DNA of 64,000 nt from JBEVOS01 sp964563395 (GTDB lineage: Bacteria; Pseudomonadota; Alphaproteobacteria; Caulobacterales; Aquidulcibacteraceae): NCBI GenBank assembly GCA_964563395.1, contig CAZLWK010000001.1:124001-188000 (forward strand). The letters run 5' to 3'. The notes below the pieces were generated by a model. That model searched no databases, had not been told where the DNA came from, and saw nothing but the letters and a program-made list of their open reading frames with translations. Shown here piece after piece: positions 33,289 to 42,229 of the stretch. A program made the translations under genes and the position numbers. Numbering within the stretch: position 1 is the stretch's first letter; each line of letters starts with the position of its first letter.

Positions 33289-35739
33289 ATGACGCTGCCG
33301 ATCGAAGCCATCCTGCCGGCGCTGCTGGAGACGCTCGCGCAGCGCAGCGAGGCCGTGCTCGCCGCGCCGCCCGGCGCTGGAAAGACGACGCGCCTTCCGC
33401 TTGCGCTGCTCGCGGCGCCCTTCATGGCGGGGCGAAAAATGATTCTCCTCTCGCCCCGGCGCATCGCCGCGCGCGCCGCCGCGCAGCGCATGGCCGCGCT
33501 TCTTGGCGAGAGTGTGGGTGATACGGTCGGCTATCGGGTGCGTCTGGAGCAGCGTGTTTCCGGCAAGACCCGCATCGAGGTTGTCACCGAAGGTGTGTTC
33601 ACGCGCATGATCCAATCGGATCCCGCGCTCGAAGGCGTTGGCGCGGTGCTGCTCGACGAATTTCACGAGCGAAGCTTGGAAGCGGACCTCGCCTTGGCGC
33701 TTGCGCGCGATGCGCAGCAGGGCCTGCGCCCGGATTTGCGCCTTCTCGTCATGTCGGCGACGCTCGATACGAGCCGTATCGCGGCGGCGCTTGGCGACGC
33801 GCCGATCGTCGTCGCCGAGGGGCGCGCCTTTCCGCTACAGTTTCGCTACGTAGCGCGCGCGCCGAACGCGCGCCTAGAGGCGGATGTGGCGCGCGTCGTC
33901 CGTCAGGCGTTGCGGGAAGAGGCCGGATCCGCGCTGGTTTTTCTGCCGGGCGCTGGAGAGATCGAGCGCACCGCCGCGCTGTTGCGCGAAAGCGGCTTGC
34001 CGGACCAGGTTGATCTGCGGCCCCTATATGGCGCGCTTTCGCCGGACGCGCAGGACGCCGCGCTGGCGCCGGCGCCGCCGGGGCGGCGCAAAGTGGTTCT
34101 CGCCACCTCCATCGCCGAAACCAGCTTGACGATCGAGGGCGTACGCATCGTCATCGATTGCGGATTATCGCGCCGGGCGCGCCATGAACCCGATCTTGGG
34201 CTCACCCATTTGGAGACGGTGCGCGCGAGCCAGGCCGCGATCACACAACGCGCGGGGCGCGCTGGCCGGCTCGAACCTGGAATCGTCTATCGGCTTTGGG
34301 ATGAAGGCGAAACGCGCGCCTTTCCTGCTTATGATCGCCCCGAAATTCTCGACGCGGATTTGAGCGGCCTCGCGCTCGATCTCGCGGCCTGGGGCGTCGT
34401 CGATCCCATGCAGCTGGTGTGGCTCGATGCCCCGCCCGCGCCAGCGTGGCGCGAGGCAAGGATGCTCTTGCTGCGTATCGGCGCGCTGGACGAGGCGATG
34501 CGCCTTAACCCGCATGGACGCGCGCTCGCCGCTTATCCGTTGGCGCCGCGCCTTGCGCACATGGTTCATGGCGCAGCCTCGAGCGGCGATGCGCGTCTTG
34601 CCGCGGAAATCGCGGTGCTTTTGAGCGAGCAAGGACTGGCCGGACGCGACATCGACATCGGCGCGCGCGTGCGACGCTTCGCGCACGAGCGCGGCGCACG
34701 CGCTGAGGCCGCGCGCGCCTTGGCGCGCCGCATCGCCGGCTTGGCTGGCGGCGCCGATCAGCCGGCGGACCCTTCGCGCGCCGGCGCGGTCTTGACCCGC
34801 GCCTTTCCAGACCGGATCGCCAAGGCGCGCGGCGGTGAAGGCGCGCGCGCGCGCGTCGAGTTCTTGATGGCGAACGGCCGGGCCGCGTCGCTGCCCGCCG
34901 AAGATTCATTGGCGCGCGCGCCCTATCTGGTCGTCGCTGACGCAACAGGGCGCGCCGATCGCGCCGCCATTCTCGCGGCCGCCCCGATCGAATTGCGCGA
35001 GATCGAGGACGCATGCGGCGCGGACATTTTGACCGATGTATCTGTGACATTCGATGAAGCGAGCGGGTCCGTGCGCGCGCGGCGGCGGCGCAAATTGGGG
35101 CGCATCGTGCTCTCGGATGCGCCTTCGACGGACGCCTCCGCCACAGAGATAGAGGCGGCCTTGATCGAGGCGGTGCGGCGCGGCGGGCTTTCGCTGCTGC
35201 CGTGGAGCCCGCGTGCGCGTCAATTGCGTGCGCGCGTGAGCTTTATGCGCGGCCTGGAAGGCGAACGCTGGCCCGATTGGAGCGATTCCGCCCTCATCGC
35301 CTCGCTGGAACACTGGCTGCCCGTTTCAGGCGCGCGCGCCTTGAATGCGCTTGAGCCGCGACTTGCGGATGCGCTGCTCGCGACGCTTCCTTACGCGCTG
35401 CAGCGCGCGCTCGATGAGGCCGCGCCGCAGCGCTTCGTCTCGCCTGCGGGCGCCGCGCACGACATCGATTACGAAGCTGAAGGCGGGCCCGCCGTCGATG
35501 TGCGCGTGCAGGAAATGTTCGGCCTCGCGCGGCATCCCATGGTCGCGGGGCGCCCGCTCGTGCTGCGTCTCACCTCGCCCGCCGGCCGGCCCGTTCAAAC
35601 CACGCGCGATCTTCCAGGCTTCTGGCGCGGCTCCTATGCAGGCGTGCGCGCCGATTTGCGCGGCCGCTATCCCAAGCACCCTTGGCCGGAGGATCCGTTG
35701 AACGCACCTCCGACGCTGCGCGCAAAGCCGCGATCCTAG
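33289..35739 (+). CDS. hrpB: ATP-dependent RNA helicase HrpB
   Basis: A DEAH-type superfamily 2 helicase of 816 residues. Motif I is APPGAGKTTRLP, motif II is LLDEFHERS (DEFH, as usual in HrpB), motif III is MSATLD, motif V is ATSIAETSLTIEG and motif VI is QRAGRAGRLEPG. The HrpB-specific C-terminal domain includes FWRGSYAGVRADLRGRYPKHPWPEDP, in part YPKHPWPEDPL. The ATG at 33289 fits the short N-terminus of the family better than the GTG at 33271. The cellular role of HrpB is not well known. Its TAG stop and the stop of the convergent slt gene share one CTAG. Confidence 0.94.
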   Translation: MTLPIEAILPALLETLAQRSEAVLAAPPGAGKTTRLPLALLAAPFMAGRKMILLSPRRIAARAAAQRMAALLGESVGDTVGYRVRLEQRVSGKTRIEVVTEGVFTRMIQSDPALEGVGAVLLDEFHERSLEADLALALARDAQQGLRPDLRLLVMSATLDTSRIAAALGDAPIVVAEGRAFPLQFRYVARAPNARLEADVARVVRQALREEAGSALVFLPGAGEIERTAALLRESGLPDQVDLRPLYGALSPDAQDAALAPAPPGRRKVVLATSIAETSLTIEGVRIVIDCGLSRRARHEPDLGLTHLETVRASQAAITQRAGRAGRLEPGIVYRLWDEGETRAFPAYDRPEILDADLSGLALDLAAWGVVDPMQLVWLDAPPAPAWREARMLLLRIGALDEAMRLNPHGRALAAYPLAPRLAHMVHGAASSGDARLAAEIAVLLSEQGLAGRDIDIGARVRRFAHERGARAEAARALARRIAGLAGGADQPADPSRAGAVLTRAFPDRIAKARGGEGARARVEFLMANGRAASLPAEDSLARAPYLVVADATGRADRAAILAAAPIELREIEDACGADILTDVSVTFDEASGSVRARRRRKLGRIVLSDAPSTDASATEIEAALIEAVRRGGLSLLPWSPRARQLRARVSFMRGLEGERWPDWSDSALIASLEHWLPVSGARALNALEPRLADALLATLPYALQRALDEAAPQRFVSPAGAAHDIDYEAEGGPAVDVRVQEMFGLARHPMVAGRPLVLRLTSPAGRPVQTTRDLPGFWRGSYAGVRADLRGRYPKHPWPEDPLNAPPTLRAKPRS

Positions 35740-37805
35740 AATCTGCCCCGGCGCAGATCCTCTTCAATGCGGATTTCGGTGGGCCCCCCGGCGAGGCGAT
35801 GGCGATAGACCTGCAAATTCTCCATCACGCGCTGCACGTAATTGCGCGTTTCGGAGAACGGAATGAGCTCCACCCAATCCACGACGTCCACATTGCGCGA
35901 GCGCGGATCGCCCCAATCGACGATCCATTCGCGCGACCTCGACGAGCCGGCATTGTAGGCGGCGATGGCGAGCACGTAGGAGCCGCCGAAATCATCGATC
36001 AGATCGCCCAGATGCGCGGCGCCCAGCGTGACGTTGTAATTGGGGTCGTTCGTCAGCATGGCGGGGCCGGAATAGGAGAGCCCCTCGCGCCGTGCCTGCA
36101 TGCGCGCCGTGGCCGGCATGAGCTGCATCAGTCCGCGCGCGCTGGCCGAGCTCACCGCGCCAGGATCGAACTCGCTTTCCTGACGGATGATCGCCAGAGT
36201 AAGCGCCGGTTCGGCGCTGCCCGGCTGGCGTGCGCCGGGCGGCAGGTCGAGCAAGGGATAGGCGGCGTTCGCGGCGACGATTCCGCGGAAGAGGCCCGCC
36301 TTGGCGCTGCGCAGCGCGGTGCGCGTATAGCCGCGCTCGCGCGCCATCTGCGACAGCGCCTCCAGCTCTTCCGGATCTTCGAGTTTATCGTCCAGATAGA
36401 AAGCGATGCTCTCGAAATCGCGCCGATCGCCCACATCCGCCATCAACCGCAAGGCGCGCACAAGCTCGCGGTTTTCAAACCGCGCGCGCGCCTCATTGGA
36501 AATGCGCTGATGGTTGGGCAGATCGAGCGTGCGCTGGCCGATGCGCGAAGCGGCAAGCTGCCCATAATAGGTGAAATTGAAGCGCGCCGCTTCGGCGAGA
36601 TAGGTGTTGGCTTGAGCTGCGTCGCCCAGGGCGCGGGCGGCTTCCGCCCGCCAATAGAGCGCGCGTGATTTGCTTACGGGCGAGGAGACGTTCTCCGTAA
36701 GATGCGCAAAGTGCTCGCCCGCGCGGCGCGCATCGTCGCGAAAGCGCAGGGCGAGCCAGCCCGAAAGCCATTCGGCGTCCGCGAAGGCTTCGCCGCGCGA
36801 CAGGCCATGGTTCGAAACGAGTTGATAGGCGAGCGCGCGCTGACCGCCGCGCAGGGCGCGCGGAATGTAGAGGCGCCGCTCCGCGAAGATCGTGTCCCGC
36901 GCCGCCTCGGGCGCGTCCGTCGGTACGATGCGCGCCGCGACCGGCATGGCGTCTTCAGGGCGGCCCGAGCGGCGAATGTAGCGCGCGCGGTCATGCAGAA
37001 GGCCCGGATCGTCGCGCCGTGAGGCGGGCACCGCATCCACCGCCGCCTGCAGGCCGCGCCTCTGGCTCACCTGCAGCGCGATGCGCGCTTGAGCCAGCAA
37101 TCGGTCGGCGTTGTCGAGGCGCGGCAGCAGGCGCTGAGCTTCGCTGCGTCGGCCTTCCCAAAGCGCGAGGTCGACGCGGGCGGCGTCGTCCGCGCCAGTG
37201 AAACTCCCGCCGAAGCGCGTGCGCGCCAAACTTTCCGAGGTGCTGGACAAAGTGTCCTCGCGCCAAACCCGGCGCGCCAGCTCAATCGCTTCGCCGCGCC
37301 GACCAACTGAAAGCAGCGCGTCCGCCAGCGCGATCCGCCCGTCGCCCGTGGCCGGCCCGCCCAGCTCATCGAAGAAGGCGATGCGCTCCTGCGGCGAAAG
37401 GCGCGAATTCAAGATGGCTTGTTCCGCGCGCGCCTGCATCGCGGCGCGGCCTGGCCAGTCCTGCAAATCGCGGAGCGCGTCGCGCTGATCCTCGAAATAG
37501 ATCGGCGCGTCAGAGGCGCTGGCGAAGCGCCATTGCAGGATCCGCCGCACCAGCGGGTCGGCGGCGGCGTCACGAGCAGCCCGCACCGCGCCCCAATCGC
37601 CGGCGTCCGCCGCCGCTATGGCGGCGGAGAGGCGCACATATTCAGTTGAGCCCGGCCGGGGCAGGGGACGTGGCGGCGGCTGAGCGGGCGCGGCGGGCTC
37701 TTGCGCCTGCGCGCCGCGCTGAACGAGCCCGGTGCTCGATGCGCCCATGAGTAGGGCGATGACGAAGACCAGCGATGCGATCCGCATCCAGGCGCCATCC
37801 CGCAT
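35736..37805 (-). CDS. slt: Soluble lytic murein transglycosylase
   Basis: A 689-residue periplasmic muramidase of the Slt70 type. After the signal peptide (IASLVFVIALLMGASSTG) and a proline-rich linker comes a long superhelical U-domain of alpha repeats, and the catalytic SLT domain is at the C-terminus: AIIRQESEFDPGAVSSASA with the catalytic Glu in RQESEF, GLMQLMPATA and AIAAYNAGS. It cleaves peptidoglycan to anhydromuropeptides. The ATG at 37805 has GGAGG six bases upstream; the much longer open frame beyond it is antisense to dapA. A 183-base region separates it from divergent dapA. Confidence 0.93.
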   Translation of the reverse strand: MRDGAWMRIASLVFVIALLMGASSTGLVQRGAQAQEPAAPAQPPPRPLPRPGSTEYVRLSAAIAAADAGDWGAVRAARDAAADPLVRRILQWRFASASDAPIYFEDQRDALRDLQDWPGRAAMQARAEQAILNSRLSPQERIAFFDELGGPATGDGRIALADALLSVGRRGEAIELARRVWREDTLSSTSESLARTRFGGSFTGADDAARVDLALWEGRRSEAQRLLPRLDNADRLLAQARIALQVSQRRGLQAAVDAVPASRRDDPGLLHDRARYIRRSGRPEDAMPVAARIVPTDAPEAARDTIFAERRLYIPRALRGGQRALAYQLVSNHGLSRGEAFADAEWLSGWLALRFRDDARRAGEHFAHLTENVSSPVSKSRALYWRAEAARALGDAAQANTYLAEAARFNFTYYGQLAASRIGQRTLDLPNHQRISNEARARFENRELVRALRLMADVGDRRDFESIAFYLDDKLEDPEELEALSQMARERGYTRTALRSAKAGLFRGIVAANAAYPLLDLPPGARQPGSAEPALTLAIIRQESEFDPGAVSSASARGLMQLMPATARMQARREGLSYSGPAMLTNDPNYNVTLGAAHLGDLIDDFGGSYVLAIAAYNAGSSRSREWIVDWGDPRSRNVDVVDWVELIPFSETRNYVQRVMENLQVYRHRLAGGPTEIRIEEDLRRGRF

Positions 37806-37922
37806 GTCCAGCCTCCGCTTGCCCCACGCGTACGGGCGAGAATATGGTCCTGGCCCCCGCCAAGGCGGAGGCCGCGCGAGCATTTTCCTGCAAGCGCGCC
37901 TCGGCCAAACTGGGCCTACCAC

Positions 37923-37932
37923 GAGTCGATTC
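37923..37932. promoter_or_regulatory. Adjacent pair of GANTC sites in the slt/dapA divergent region
   Basis: GAGTC followed without a gap by GATTC, two CcrM methylation sites 57 bases before the dapA start within the 183-base region between slt and dapA. Otherwise I see no clear -35/-10 pair or hairpin in this region. Paired GANTC sites in a control region can make a promoter sensitive to replication-dependent hemimethylation. Confidence 0.35.
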
Positions 37933-37988
37933 TGCGGCAGGATCGGTCCCGTTTCCACCCTCGACCGCGCATCAGGTTCTAATCGCCC

Positions 37989-38867
37989 ATGTTCACCGGC
38001 TCCATTCCGGCGCTGATTACGCCCTTCCGCGACGGACACGTGGACGAAAAGGCCTTCGCGCGGCTGGTCGAACGCCAAATCGCGGAAGGTTCGCACGCGC
38101 TTGTGCCATGCGGCACGACGGGGGAAAGCCCGACCTTGAGCCACGAGGAGCACAAGCGCGTGATCGCGCTGTGTTTGGAGGTGTCCGCCGGGCGCGTTCC
38201 CGTAATCGCGGGAGCGGGCTCGAACGCCACGGACGAGGCCATCGACCTTACGCGATTCGCCAAGAGCGCGGGCGCGCAGGCGGTCCTGTCGGTCGCACCC
38301 TATTACAACAAGCCCAATCAGGAGGGGCTCTACGCGCATTTCGCGGCGATCGCCGAGGCCGTGGATATCCCCATCATCCTCTACAACATTCCTGGACGCT
38401 CCATCGTCGATATCGGCGTCGACACGATGGCGCGGCTGGCGCGGATCGCGAACATTGTCGGCGTGAAGGACGCGACCGGCGATCTGTCTCGCGTGGCCCG
38501 GCAAACGAAGGCGTGCGGCGACGATTTCGTGCAATTGTCGGGCGAGGACGCCACCGCGATCGGCTTTAACGCGCATGGCGGCGTGGGCTGCATTTCGGTC
38601 ACCGCCAATGTTGCGCCGCGCTTGTGCGCCGATATGCAAAGCGCCATGCTCCGCGGCGATTTCGCCACCGCGCGAAGGATCGATCTTCGCCTCGCCGCGC
38701 TGCACCGAGCCCTCTTCATCGAACCGAGCCCAGGAGGCGCGAAATATGCCTGCGCGCTTCTGGGTCTTTGCGAGCCCGATGTGCGCTTGCCGATCCTCCA
38801 GCCCAGCGATAGCGCGCAACGCCAGATCCGCGCCGCCATGATCGAGGCGGGATTAATCGATGGCTGA
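37989..38867 (+). CDS. dapA: 4-hydroxy-tetrahydrodipicolinate synthase DapA
   Basis: DapA condenses pyruvate with aspartate semialdehyde in the lysine/diaminopimelate pathway. The 292-residue TIM-barrel has the Schiff-base Lys160 in IVGVKDATGD, Tyr132 in ILYNIPGRS and CGTTGESPTLS at residues 41-51, all at E. coli-like numbers. It supplies diaminopimelate for peptidoglycan, which fits its place beside slt. It overlaps smpB by eight bases. Confidence 0.97.
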   Translation: MFTGSIPALITPFRDGHVDEKAFARLVERQIAEGSHALVPCGTTGESPTLSHEEHKRVIALCLEVSAGRVPVIAGAGSNATDEAIDLTRFAKSAGAQAVLSVAPYYNKPNQEGLYAHFAAIAEAVDIPIILYNIPGRSIVDIGVDTMARLARIANIVGVKDATGDLSRVARQTKACGDDFVQLSGEDATAIGFNAHGGVGCISVTANVAPRLCADMQSAMLRGDFATARRIDLRLAALHRALFIEPSPGGAKYACALLGLCEPDVRLPILQPSDSAQRQIRAAMIEAGLIDG

Positions 38868-39333
38868 GAAGAAGCCGCTCGCGCAAAAGCTCGTGGCGGA
38901 AAATCGGCGCGCGCGCTTCGATTATCTGTTGGAGGAAACGTTCGAGGCGGGCCTGCAACTCACCGGCACCGAGGTGAAGGCGCTGCGCGAAGGCCGCGCC
39001 AATATCGCCGAGAGCTATGCGAGCCCCGAGACGGGAGAGCTCTTCCTCATCAACGCCTACATCCCGGAATATGGGCCGGCGTCTCAATTCAACCATGCAC
39101 CTAGGCGCCCGCGCAAATTGCTCGTGAAGAAGCGCGAATTGAACAAGCTCATCGGCGCCGTCGATCGCGAGGGACGCACCATCGTGCCGCTCAAGCTCTA
39201 TTTCAACGAGCGCGGCCGCGCCAAACTCGAGATCGCCCTGGCCAAGGGTAAGAAGGCGCACGACAAGCGCGCCGCAACCAAGGATCGCGATTGGAAGCGC
39301 GATCAGGCGCGCCTCATGCGCGACCGCGGCTAG
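38860..39333 (+). CDS. smpB: SsrA-binding protein SmpB
   Basis: SmpB brings tmRNA to stalled ribosomes in trans-translation. The 157-residue protein has the usual OB-fold segments AENRRARFDYLLEETFEAG (in part RARFDYLLEETF), GTEVKALREGRANIAESYA and LHE-like FNHAPRRPRKLLV, and ends in the basic tail KKAHDKRAATKDRDWKRD that enters the mRNA channel. The tmRNA gene itself is not in the window. Its stop TAG shares a CTAG with the stop of the convergent sulfotransferase-like gene. Confidence 0.97.
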   Translation: MAEKKPLAQKLVAENRRARFDYLLEETFEAGLQLTGTEVKALREGRANIAESYASPETGELFLINAYIPEYGPASQFNHAPRRPRKLLVKKRELNKLIGAVDREGRTIVPLKLYFNERGRAKLEIALAKGKKAHDKRAATKDRDWKRDQARLMRDRG

Positions 39334-40328
39334 GACGCCTGTCCGTTTTCTGCGTCTTGAAGCGCTTCGACCAGGGCCGCCGCGAGCGCCCCCATTTCAG
39401 CGCCGTCGAGCGGCACGGGACCTGGCGGCTCGGCGATCTTTTCGGCATAGGCCTTAGGGTCTCGCCAGCGTGCGTCTTCATCCATAAGCGTTTGCTGAGC
39501 GGGCGAGAGCATGGATCGTAGACGCGCATTGTCCTCCGCGCACGATTTCACAATGTGCTCGACGAGGTCCGGCTTGATCACCCAAGGCGTCGGAGCGTCG
39601 AGTTTTAAGTGGCGCTCCAAAATGAAATCGATAGCCGACGCTTCGGGCCGCGCACGCAAATGCCGGTGGTGCTGCATGAGGCGCAGCACCGGTCCTGGAA
39701 GACTGCGATTGGCGCGAACGCGCTTGGGCGCGCGCGCGCCGAGGAGGGCATAGAAATCATCGACCACATCGCCCGCATTCAGCAGGCGCGCCTGCACGTC
39801 AATGACGCCCGGCACTGTGCGCCAATCTTCGAGGATCGAGGCCCAATAGGTGCGCTGAATTTGCTTGGCCTTGATCCAGATATCGAAGGGATGCGCGCCC
39901 CAAGCGCCCCATTGCCACCAAGCCGCGTTGAGATAGTCCGCTTGAGGGCGGACATAGGCGACGATAGTGGCGCTCAGACCGAGCCGCTCAAGCAGCCGCG
40001 TCTGGCGGAATATGTCAGCCTCATAGAACCAGATTTCGCTTGAGAGGATGAGCATGTCGCCCTCGGCGGCGCAGGCGGCGGCGAGCTGGTCGAGGTCGCC
40101 GTTCGCTGCAATCGCTTGCGCGGACGCGCTCGCCGCGTAGCGATATGCGCTTCTGCTGGCGACGTCCGCGAGCTCGGGGCCGCACAGAAGCGCACCGTCA
40201 GGCGTTAGCGCCGCATAGGCAAGACGGGCCCCGTCGCTTTCGAAGCGAGGCTGGGCGCTCAGCGCGGTCTGCACTGCGCTGGAGCCGCATTTGGGCGCGC
40301 CGATATGAATGAATGTCCGCTTCGTCAT
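39330..40328 (-). CDS. Sulfotransferase-like P-loop protein
   Basis: A 332-residue protein with the N-terminal PAPS-binding loop of sulfotransferases: FIHIGAPKCGSSAVQTAL (residues 6-23), a later LILSSEIWF and IVAYVRPQADYLNAAW segment that would correspond to the 3'-phosphate site. Bacterial relatives modify surface polysaccharides or lipids and are often strain-specific. There is no signal peptide. It lies 22 bases after a uracil-DNA glycosylase gene on the same strand, splitting the common smpB-udg-NYN-folK neighbourhood, so it may be a recent insertion. The acceptor is unknown. Confidence 0.75.
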   Translation of the reverse strand: MTKRTFIHIGAPKCGSSAVQTALSAQPRFESDGARLAYAALTPDGALLCGPELADVASRSAYRYAASASAQAIAANGDLDQLAAACAAEGDMLILSSEIWFYEADIFRQTRLLERLGLSATIVAYVRPQADYLNAAWWQWGAWGAHPFDIWIKAKQIQRTYWASILEDWRTVPGVIDVQARLLNAGDVVDDFYALLGARAPKRVRANRSLPGPVLRLMQHHRHLRARPEASAIDFILERHLKLDAPTPWVIKPDLVEHIVKSCAEDNARLRSMLSPAQQTLMDEDARWRDPKAYAEKIAEPPGPVPLDGAEMGALAAALVEALQDAENGQAS

Positions 40329-40350
40329 CGCCCTCTGCTCGTGGCCGCCT

Positions 40351-40992
40351 TCATGCGCCGATATCGATCAGGCGCCGCGCCTCCGATACGGCCGCTTCGA
40401 ACATTGCCGGCGTTAGGCGGCCAGTCTGCGTGTTGTATCTTGAGCAATGGTAGGAAGAAATCAGGGTGCGCTCCAGCGGCAGCGGCGCGACGGCGCTGTG
40501 CGCGAATTTCGCGTGGCTGGCCTTTAGCCCATGGGCGCGCAGCACGCTTTCGTGGGCGATCGCGCCAAGCGCAAGAATGACGCGCAAGGCGGGAAGGGCC
40601 GCGATCCGCGCCGCCAGGAATGGGCGGCATTGCGCGATTTCTGCTGGCGTCGGCTTGTTCTCCGGCGGGGCGCAGCGCACGGCGTTCGTCACCATGGCGT
40701 CGACCAGCATGAACCCGTCTTGGGGATCGGCGCGATAGGTTCCGCGCGCGAAGCCCAATTTTGAGAGCGTCCCATAAAGTAGATCGCCGGCATAATCGCC
40801 GGTGAATGGGCGGCCCGTGCGGTTTGCTCCAGTGCGACCGGGCGCGAGGCCCACAATAAGGAGCCTTGCGGCGGGATCGCCGAACGAAGGCGCCGGCCCG
40901 TTGAACCAATCCGGCGCCGCCGCGGCATTTTCAGCGCGATAAGCCACAAGGCGCGGACAGAGCGGGCAATCGCGCGCCGGTTCGGCGATCAT
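40351..40992 (-). CDS. Family 5 uracil-DNA glycosylase
   Basis: A 213-residue Fe-S uracil-DNA glycosylase (UDGb type) that removes uracil, and often other deaminated bases, from DNA. The four cluster cysteines are Cys9, Cys12, Cys107 and Cys122 (CPLC near the start, VRCAPPENK and AQCRPF). Active-site motifs are GLAPGRTGANRTGRPFTGD and YHCSRYNTQTGRLT; the absence of an Asp/Asn in the first motif is normal in family 5. Its ATG overlaps the stop of the NYN gene upstream (ATGA). Confidence 0.92.
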   Translation of the reverse strand: MIAEPARDCPLCPRLVAYRAENAAAAPDWFNGPAPSFGDPAARLLIVGLAPGRTGANRTGRPFTGDYAGDLLYGTLSKLGFARGTYRADPQDGFMLVDAMVTNAVRCAPPENKPTPAEIAQCRPFLAARIAALPALRVILALGAIAHESVLRAHGLKASHAKFAHSAVAPLPLERTLISSYHCSRYNTQTGRLTPAMFEAAVSEARRLIDIGA

Positions 40993-41618
40993 TCTTCGTC
41001 CGACGCCTCATCGTCGCGCCGGCCGATCCGCTCATGAGATCGGTCGGGAAGTCTTTCCGGTGCGCGATCGCGCGGCGGACGTCCGACCAATCGGCCAAGA
41101 TCGACGAGATCGAGAAAATGATCGGCCTGCCTGCGCAGATCGTCCGCGATCATCGGCGGCTGCGTGCGAATGGTGGACACCACGCTCACGCGCACGCCCT
41201 TGCGCTGGATCGCTTCGACGAGGCTGACGAAATCGCCATCGCCCGAAAACAGAAACACGTGATCGCAAAAACCTGCGGCCTCCAGCATATCCACCGCGAT
41301 CTCGACATCCATGTCGCCCTTGACGCGCCGACGGCCGGCCGCGTCGGTGTATTCGCGCGCGGGCTTCGTGATCAACGAGTAGCCGTTATAATCCAGCCAA
41401 TCGACGAGAGGGCGAATGGGCGAAAAATCCTGATCCTCAAGCAGCGCGGTGTAATAGTTTGCCCGGATCAGGCGGCCATGGCTTCGGAACACCTCAAGCA
41501 GCTTGCGGTAATCGATGTCGAACGCGATGGCCTTCGCCGCCGCGTAGAGATTGGCCCCGTCAATGAAAAGAGCTGTGCGCTCGGCGGGGTGAATGATGTC
41601 GTCCAGGATGGAGGTCAT
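40989..41618 (-). CDS. NYN-domain (LabA/DUF88-like) putative RNase
   Basis: A 209-residue PIN-like NYN domain protein. Acidic metal-binding residues appear in LFIDGANLY, KGDMDVEIAVDML and FSGDGDFVSL, the standard NYN pattern, so an RNA-cleaving role is likely. The last 40 residues are charged and low complexity (RDRAPERLPDRSHERIGRRD in part). The usual alphaproteobacterial position next to folK, rpoZ and rsh is kept. The ATG at 41618 lies in the same CATG as the proposed folK start on the other strand. Confidence 0.88.
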   Translation of the reverse strand: MTSILDDIIHPAERTALFIDGANLYAAAKAIAFDIDYRKLLEVFRSHGRLIRANYYTALLEDQDFSPIRPLVDWLDYNGYSLITKPAREYTDAAGRRRVKGDMDVEIAVDMLEAAGFCDHVFLFSGDGDFVSLVEAIQRKGVRVSVVSTIRTQPPMIADDLRRQADHFLDLVDLGRLVGRPPRDRAPERLPDRSHERIGRRDDEASDEE

Positions 41619-42135
41619 GGAAATCGCAACGCCCTTGGCGGCTGAACGCGCGCTGATCGCGCTCGGCACGAATGCCCCGTTTCAAGGGCTGAGTGGAAGC
41701 GCCCTTCTCGCCGCAGCGCTGCATGCGCTGGAGGAGGCGGGCGCGCGCGTGCTCGCCGTGTCCCGCGCCTGGCGTACGCCGGCCTGGCCGCCATCCCGCC
41801 AACCGGACTTCGTGAACGCGGCCGCGGCCCTCGATTTTGGAACCCGAGGTCCGGAAGAGGCGCTGGCGTTGTTGCTAGAGACGGAGGCGCGATTCGGCCG
41901 CGTCCGCCGCGAGCGCTGGGCCCGGCGGACGCTCGACCTCGATCTGATCGACCACGGCGGACGCGTCCGGGCGGGATCGGACCCGATCCTGCCCCATCCA
42001 AGGGCGCTGGAGCGCGCCTTCGTGCTGCTGCCGATCCTCGATATCGCCCCCGGCTGGGCCCCGCGCGCCGCCGCCGAGGCCGCCCCCGATTACGGGCAGG
42101 CGGCGGCTGTGGGGGCGTTTTGGCCCGCGCCCTGA
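41617..42135 (+). CDS. folK: 2-amino-4-hydroxy-6-hydroxymethyldihydropteridine pyrophosphokinase FolK
   Basis: FolK pyrophosphorylates hydroxymethyldihydropterin in folate synthesis. The 172-residue protein has ALIALGTNAPF, the pterin segment RTPAWPPSRQPDFVNAA, and the ATP/metal segment RERWARRTLDLDLIDHG. The start is uncertain: ATGs at 41593, 41596, 41608 and 41617 are in frame. I take 41617 because earlier ones run into the NYN gene; the only ribosome-like sequence (AGGATGGAGG) lies within the earlier candidates. The product of the convergent folate branch is used by FolC-type enzymes. Confidence 0.92.
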   Translation: MEIATPLAAERALIALGTNAPFQGLSGSALLAAALHALEEAGARVLAVSRAWRTPAWPPSRQPDFVNAAAALDFGTRGPEEALALLLETEARFGRVRRERWARRTLDLDLIDHGGRVRAGSDPILPHPRALERAFVLLPILDIAPGWAPRAAAEAAPDYGQAAAVGAFWPAP

Positions 42136-42229
42136 GGCCGGCGGCGACCCCTTGTCCCGCCGCGCGATTGCGAAACCGCCCGGTCGGGGCTACATCAGGT
42201 GCTTCCCATCCCATGCTGGAGGTAGCCGC

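Noticed and set aside
37806..38819. Extension of slt to a 1027-residue protein
   Set aside because: The extra part is antisense to dapA; a signal peptide and a good ribosome site mark the ATG at 37805.
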